Assembly: GCF_036711975.1 (NCBI RefSeq)
Contig: NC_091968.1
Span: 26,335,001 to 26,399,000, forward strand
Length of the DNA: 64,000 nucleotides
Source: Onthophagus taurus
Lineage: Eukaryota > Arthropoda > Insecta > Coleoptera > Scarabaeidae
Direction of reading: 5' to 3'
Shown here: one piece after another, positions 50,001 to 56,000 of the stretch
How positions within the stretch are numbered: position 1 is the first letter of the stretch
Layout of the letters: every line of letters starts with the position of its first letter
Made by a program: the position numbers and the translations under genes
Notes under the pieces: model-generated
The model's input: the letters and a program-made list of their open reading frames with translations, nothing else
Databases searched by the model: none
What the model was told of the DNA's origin: nothing

Positions 50001-53000
50001 TGCTGCCAATAAATTGGCAGGCTCTACGCTACAAAATAGAAGCTCTGGTATGGAATAGCTCATGCTGCCAACAAGTTGGCAGGCTCTATACTATAAAATA
50101 GAAGCTCTGATATGCTATAGCTCATGCTGCCAACAAGTTGGCAGCCTATAAGTGAAATTACAAGATTCTAGATGTAGTAGCTCATGCTGCCAACAAGTTG
50201 GCAAGCTCTAAGTTTAGCAGTTAGCAGTACTTTATTCGCCAAAGAAAATACTTACATAACGTTTTTTTCTAGTTTCGCAACATTTTCTTCCCGCATCATT
50301 AACTTTTCCTCATGTTCAACTTTAAATTTGTCAAATTCCTTATTAATCCTTTCAAATTGAAGTTGTAAACTATCAAATTTTCGATTCGCTTCGGCTTGTA
50401 AAAGTCGCGCTTGAACCACATCCGATGACAAGCGAGAAATGACGGCTTTATCATCCCCCGCCGCTTGTAAATCTAAAATTTGATGTTTTAAACTTAAAAT
50501 TTGAAATTCATAAGCTGCCGTTGAGCTTTTCCAGTTTTTCTCATATTTCTCGTCTATTTCATTTTTGAATTTAATCTCGTTTAAATTTTTTTTTAAATCT
50601 TCAATTTCAATTAAAGCGTTTTCATATTTCTTTTTTAAATCGTCGTCGTTTTCGAAAAAGGGTTCGATTAAAATTTGATTTTGCCCGTTTTTTATGGTTT
50701 CTTGGAGCTTTAAATTTTTCTCCATAATCTCTTTATTATACTTTTCAAAATCGTGGAGTCTCTCTTCGCTATTTTTAAGTTGCTCTTTAACCAATTCGTA
50801 TAAATTGTTCATATGATTCGCTCTTTGCCGCTCGGTTATCTCATTTATTTCGCATTGGGAAAGTTTTTTCGTTAACATCTCAATGTTTTTGTCGATTTCA
50901 ACTAATTTTGAAGCCTCAAATGAATTAATTTTGATTAATAAATCTTGAGTTTTCTCTAAAATCGTTAGTTTTTCTTCTTTTAAATTTTTTATGATCACAT
51001 TTAATGCTTGTAATTCTCGATTTTCGTTTGATTTAATCGTAGAAATTTCCCCCAATAATTCTCGATGTTTAATCGTTAAATCATCAAAATTATTTTGTAA
51101 CTTTACAAATAAGTTTAAATCAATTTTGTTTTTTAATTCCACTTCAAGGCGGGTTATTTTATTCAACAACGAATCGTTTATTTCGTTCGTTAATTTAACA
51201 CTCTTCATCAAATCAATTTCATTTTTTAACGAATCACTTTTTAATCGGTCAATATCCCCCAAGTACTTTTCATTTTCATTTTTTAAATACAATGTTTTTC
51301 TGTTTAAGATCACAACTTCTCCAGCTAACTCAGAGACTTGTTTAATTTTGAATGCGTCATTTTCACTTAGATGAAACTTTTTTATTTCTTCTAATTTTTT
51401 TTCTAAAACTTCAACCTTTTCAGTTAAATCATCAGCCGTATCTGATAACATTAACTTTTCATTTTCCCAATTCAATTTTGCCTCATTATATTCTTTAGAT
51501 AACGAATTTAATTTTTCTTCAACTTCTTCAAAATTGATTTTATTTTTCTCTAATTTCTCTATTAACACATCATTTTGACTTGTTTGCCCATCACTTTCTT
51601 TCAAATCATTTGAAATAACCTCTTTATTATCGCCTGTTAATTTAATTTCTTTATTTATATAATTTGTATTTGGTTCCGAAGCTTTTTTTAGGGCTATTTT
51701 TAATTGTTCTCGTAATTCCTTATTAGATCCTTGTAAAGTATGAATTTCAGCTTGCAATCTCATCCCAGAGTGATACCATCCAGAAATATGTTTCGAATCG
51801 AGTGCTTTTAAAAGATTTTCCAACGTTTCTGAATTAATTTCTCGATATCCTTTATCTGAATCATAAAAAGATTATTACTATACTTTATTTTTTAATTCGG
51901 AGGAGTAAAATGTAAAGTCACGTTTACACAGGTATTTAATTTTTTACTTCCAAATTGGTGAAAATTAAAAAATATATACAATTAACAAGTATACATAACA
52001 ATTATGATATATTACGATTTTATTTAATTGTATCTACCTATATTTTTATATACAGGGTGGTCCATTACTAATGGGTATTTAATTTTTTACTTCCAAATTG
52101 GTGAAAATTAAAAAATATATACAATTAACAAGTATACATAACAATTATGATATATTACGATTTTATTTAATTGTATCTACCTATATTTTTATATACAGGG
52201 TGGTCCATTACTAATGGGACACGGAGGAATAGTGAATTCCTTACATTACATTGTTACGATTTAACCCAATTTATGGACTAACATAAATTGGGTTGAATCA
52301 TCGTATCATAGTATTCAGCAAACCTTTTCATTTGATTGGAATGTAAATGACAGAATTACAGCTTGCTGCATTCTTGTGTGACAACCCGTATATGTACAGG
52401 TGGCTTTTCTCTGCTAAACTTCTGTACATCAATGGATTCAGAAAAACAATGAGGTAAAGAAAAATATACGCAGCTATTTGAAAAATTTGTTAATAATCGT
52501 TTAAAATTGAATATGGAAAAAAATTATTTGTAGCATGAATCATAGTATTTATAAAACCATTTCATTTGATAGCTAGGTCATGAAAATCGGAATGTAAATA
52601 ACAGAGTTACAGCTTGGGGCGCTTTTTGTGTGACACCCTGTATAAAAGAAGTGTAATGGAAAAAATTAATTAAATTCGCCTATGTGCGACTGGTAGATGG
52701 TAGGTAGCACTAGTTAGCATAAAATATCACTATGTTGCATATTTTTATTGAACTAAAACTAGAACTAGAAAGTTTCGGGTGCGCCTAAAAGTAATTTTGA
52801 TGTTTTTTGAAAGAGTTTAGACACACGACTAAAAAAAAACTTTCAGGTGTTAATGTCAACTTTAATTTTATTAGTATATTCATAATCTTTATAAAATAAC
52901 CTTAAAAATGAGTCCAAACATGACGCACTTATCTCAAAAAACAAAAAAGTTAGAATAAAAAACATTAAACCCGAAGTTAGCAACAATGAAGATAGCAATT

Positions 53001-56000
53001 TTATCTTAAATATTAATACCAACCTTAATTTTTTATTATATTTTTGTTATTGTGACAAATATTAAGACATTTTATAAAAAATTAAGAATATGTCAAAATG
53101 ACATTGACATTTCAAACCGGAAATTACGTATATCTCGAGTAATATTGGAATGAATGTAATATTGGACGTATCACTTGGACCCATTTTAAAGGATTTTTCA
53201 CGATTATAAATAATAAATAAAAATGCAAATATGTCAAAATTGAGGTTGACATTTCTAACCGGAAGTTGACCATAACTTCATTAATATTGAAGATAAATAT
53301 GTCGTGTTTGTACTCATTTTAAAGGATTTTTAATGAAGATTGCAAATATGTCAAAATTGAGGTTGACATTTTACACCTGAAGTTAGTTATCATATAATAA
53401 GCAAATAGACAACTTCATGGTGTTCTTTTATGATGCATTCTTTATTACTTCTTGAGGTTGAGTTGCATTTTCTGTTTCTAAATCGGTATGTCTCTGAATC
53501 GTTACATTAGAATCATCGGTTATTTGTTTCTCACTCGTGTTTTCGTGAATAATCATTGAATCAAAAGCCTATAGTCAAAATATCATAACGTTTTAATCGC
53601 CTATAATGAATGGCTTCTTTCATTTTCCACCAAAATTCTCCACATTGATGCATCTGGGAGCAAAAATGTTACAGACCATTGTGTTAAGGGGTTTCAACTT
53701 TTAATTTTGACATATTTGTCAACTTCATAAAAAAATCCTTTAAAATGAGTCCAAACTCGACATATTTAACTTTAATATTAATGGAAATACAATCACTTCC
53801 GGTTTGAAACGTCAACGTCAATTTTAACATATTTATCCTCTTCATTAAAAAACGTTTAAAATGAGTCCAAAGATGACGCATTTATCTCAAAAAACAAAAA
53901 AGTTAGAATAAAAAACATTAAACCCGAAGTTGCCAATAATGAAGATAGCAATTTTATCTTTAAATATTAATACCAACCTTAATTTTTTATTATATTTTTG
54001 TTTTTGTGACAAATATTAAAACATTTTATAAAAAATTAAGAATATGTCAAAATGACATTGACATTTCAAACCGGAAGTTGCTTATATCTCGAGTAATATT
54101 GGAATTAAACCTATCATGTTTGGGCTCATTTTAAAGGATTTTTCACGATTACAAATATGTCAAAATTGAGGTTGACATTTCTAACCGGAAGTTGACCATA
54201 ACTTCATTAATATTCAAGATAAATATGTCGTGTTTGTACTCATTTTAAAGGATTTTTAATGAAGATTGCAAATATGTCAAAATTGAGGTTGACATTTTAC
54301 ACCTGAAGTTAGTTATCATATAATAAGCAAATAGACAACTTCATGGTGTTCTTTTATGATGCATTCTTTATTAGAAAAACCTTTAAAATGTGAACAAACA
54401 TGATGCATTTATCTCTAAAAATAAAAAAGAGAATAAAAAACATTAACCATGAATGTTTTTAGTTCTCGGTCTAGTGTTAGTTTTAGTTTTACACTAGCAC
54501 TATCACTAGAACTAACACAAGACCTAGAACTAGAATCATTCGGGTTTAGCCGTCTTGAAAGACTTGCGGCTAAACCCAAATGTTTCTAGTTCTAGGTCTT
54601 GTGTTACTTCTAGTAGCAGGTGGTAGGTAGCGCTAGTTGGCATACTATATCACTATGTTACATATTTTTATTGAACCAAAACCAGAACTAACACTAGACC
54701 TACAATTAGAAAGTTTCGGGTTTAGCCGTGCGCCTAAAAGTAATTTTGATTAAACGATAAATTGAACTAGAGGTGTTGTTATATGAAAGGTTTTTTAAAA
54801 AAAGACCACTTTTCCTCCGTAATTGTTATAAATTAATCAATCTGAGACGTTTCGGGAACAGCTCCCATCTTCAGTCCACAAATAGTCACTCGTAATATTA
54901 TCTACAAAAAAACCATTTCATAATTTTCAAAACCATTCGACACCGATTAATTTTTGTATTTTTTTGTGGGGTTTGAGATTTTTATGGTCTTTTGTTGTGG
55001 TTTTTTTGTAGATAATATTACGAGTGACTATTTGTGGACTGAAGATGGGAGGTGTTCCCGAAACGTCTCAGATTGATTAATTTATAACAACTACGGAGGA
55101 AAAGTGGTCTTTTTTTAAAAAACCTTTCGTAATTTTGATGTTTTTTGAAAGATTGTTGAATATGTGAATCCATAATTTTAACCAGTGCGATGAATAAATA
55201 AAATACAAAAGAAATGTTTTACAACTGGTTTATTTTAAATATTATAAATATTATGGGTCAACGTGGCTCCCTCATTTTCTTAGTGTATTCTATAGATGTA
55301 TTTTTATACATTTCTGTTATCAGCAACTTTATTGCATGTTAATCTTCGTGTGTCAATCTTTTATTTTATGATATCTACCTCCAATGATGGTCCCTTAGAG
55401 ACCGAAACATGTCAGGTTGATATAATATTTAAAATAAACCAGTTGTAAAACATTTCTTTTAGATTTTATTTTTTGAAAGAGTTTCGACGCATGACTAAGA
55501 AAAAAACTTTCAGGTGTTAATGCCAACTTTAATTTTATTATTATATTCGTAATCTTTATAAAATAACCTTTAAAATGAGGCCAAACATGACGCACTTATC
55601 TCAAAAAACAAAAAAGTTAGAATAAAAAACATTAAACCCGAAGTTAGCAACAATGAAGATAGCAATTTATTTTTTAAATATTAATACCAACCTTAATTTC
55701 TTTTTTTTTATTATTTTTTTGTTTTTGTGACAAATTTTAAGACATTTTATAAAAATTAAGAATATATCAAAATGACATTGACATTTCAAACCGGAAGTTG
55801 CTTACATCTCGAGTAATATCGGAATTAAACGTATCATTTGGGCTCATTTTAAAGGATTTTTCACGATTACAAATATGTCAAAATTGAAGTTGACATTTCT
55901 AACCGGAAGTTGACCATAACTTCATTAATATTGAAGATAAATATGTCGTGTTTGTACTCATTTAAAAGGATTTTTAATGAAGATTACAAATATGTCAAAA

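Noticed and set aside
32735..50215. A true prokaryotic CRISPR array
   Set aside because: The host is eukaryotic, linkers belong to a few repeated classes, there is no cas gene or leader, and the arrays sit in introns attached to a dispersed repeat.
53449..53568. A regular Cep290 exon
   Set aside because: In the phase set by exon 2 it gives a stop within three codons. Exons 2 and 3 already join in frame without it.
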